From positions 1,798,001 to 1,862,000 of the forward strand of contig NZ_CP047961.1 of NCBI RefSeq assembly GCF_014279775.1: 64,000 nt of DNA, written 5' to 3'. Below are positions 63,801 through 64,000 of the stretch, one piece after another (position 1 is the first letter of the stretch; every line of letters starts with the position of its first letter). The stretch comes from Synechococcus sp. PROS-9-1. Lineage in GTDB: Bacteria; Cyanobacteriota; Cyanobacteriia; PCC-6307; Cyanobiaceae. Position numbers and translations under genes: made by a program. The notes beneath the pieces are model-generated. The model was given only the letters and a program-made list of their open reading frames with translations, was not told the origin of the DNA and ran no database searches.

Positions 63801-63998
63801 TCAGGCGCAAAGCGCATGTAAGGCTATCAGCGACTCATCGTCAGAAGAAAGGAGATGATCAAGACAGAGAGAGGCTGATTGCATGACGTCCTCAGAGACG
63901 AGGACGAGGTAGTCAGCTGTTTCTCCAAGCACTTTGGACATGATGCTCAGGATCTGTTTAATCGAGACGGAAAGTCCCGAGAGGAGATCTTGAAGTTC
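63801..63998 (-). CDS. 3' end of a gene extending beyond the window (65 aa seen)
   Basis: The minus frame is open from the window edge and encodes LQDLLSGLSVSIKQILSIMS, then GETADYLVLVSEDVMQSASL and a Ser/Asp/Leu-rich end before TGA at 63801. It is helical and probably soluble, and its terminator follows. Its identity cannot be judged from this part. Confidence 0.6.
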   Translation of the reverse strand, partial: ELQDLLSGLSVSIKQILSIMSKVLGETADYLVLVSEDVMQSASLCLDHLLSSDDESLIALHALCA

Positions 63999-64000
63999 CG

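Overview
The window looks like a chromosome segment of a marine picocyanobacterium of the Synechococcus/Cyanobium type. The evidence is a psbA gene of the D1:2 type (Glu130), a short CP12 without the N-terminal cysteine pair, a BicA-like SulP transporter, cyanobacteria-restricted families (DUF3493, DUF2301, DUF1651, DUF4278, low-complexity-tail membrane protein) and dense housekeeping gene packing with short overlaps. The assignment rests on recognised protein families; no database search was run.

Layout. (1) 1-29.3 kb is ordinary core genome: the 3' end of hisD, rpiA, an HtrA protease, the rimP-nusA-ylxR-infB translation/transcription operon, a membrane protein whose tail overlaps an antisense DUF3493 gene, tRNA-Thr(CGT), a DUF389 protein, a HIT protein, psbA, a pair of small secreted paralogues, aspartoacylase, a Xi-class GST/DUF2301/ABC-F operon, CP12, obgE, a sugar-type ABC ATPase, mutS2 with a VOC protein, hemB, a DnaJ-like protein, a secreted thioredoxin-fold protein and the BicA-like transporter. 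(2) 29.3-44.1 kb is an AT-richer accessory region with about 25 short genes, many encoding single-span membrane peptides or small secreted proteins. It includes sulfiredoxin, DUF1651, DUF3750, DUF4278, DUF3303 and cupin proteins, a phage-like HTH/zinc-ribbon protein and a decayed tyrosine-recombinase 3' end that is partly duplicated around a small basic protein gene. (3) 44.2-63.6 kb is an island of six very large, acidic, repeat-built genes plus two small companions. Three carry C-terminal RTX (GGxGxD) calcium-binding repeats, one has about 13 VCBS/cadherin-like repeats, and two consist almost wholly of Ala/Asn/Ser/Thr-rich solenoid-like repeats. (4) The right edge holds the 3' end of a further minus-strand gene.

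How region 3 may work: the proteins lack Sec signals and carry RTX or related C-termini, as type I secretion substrates do, so they are probably secreted, cell-surface or matrix proteins. No ABC/HlyD/TolC exporter lies in the window, so export would have to use a machine encoded elsewhere. Two of the RTX proteins are clear paralogues over their C-terminal halves. The RTX gene at 46.4-48.7 kb contains an almost identical 306-bp tandem repeat, suggesting recent expansion. The intergenic regions of the island share short sequence words (TGTATTGCT; CGTATAGA and a perfect 12-mer) that may mark common regulation. This island is the best candidate for an undescribed system.
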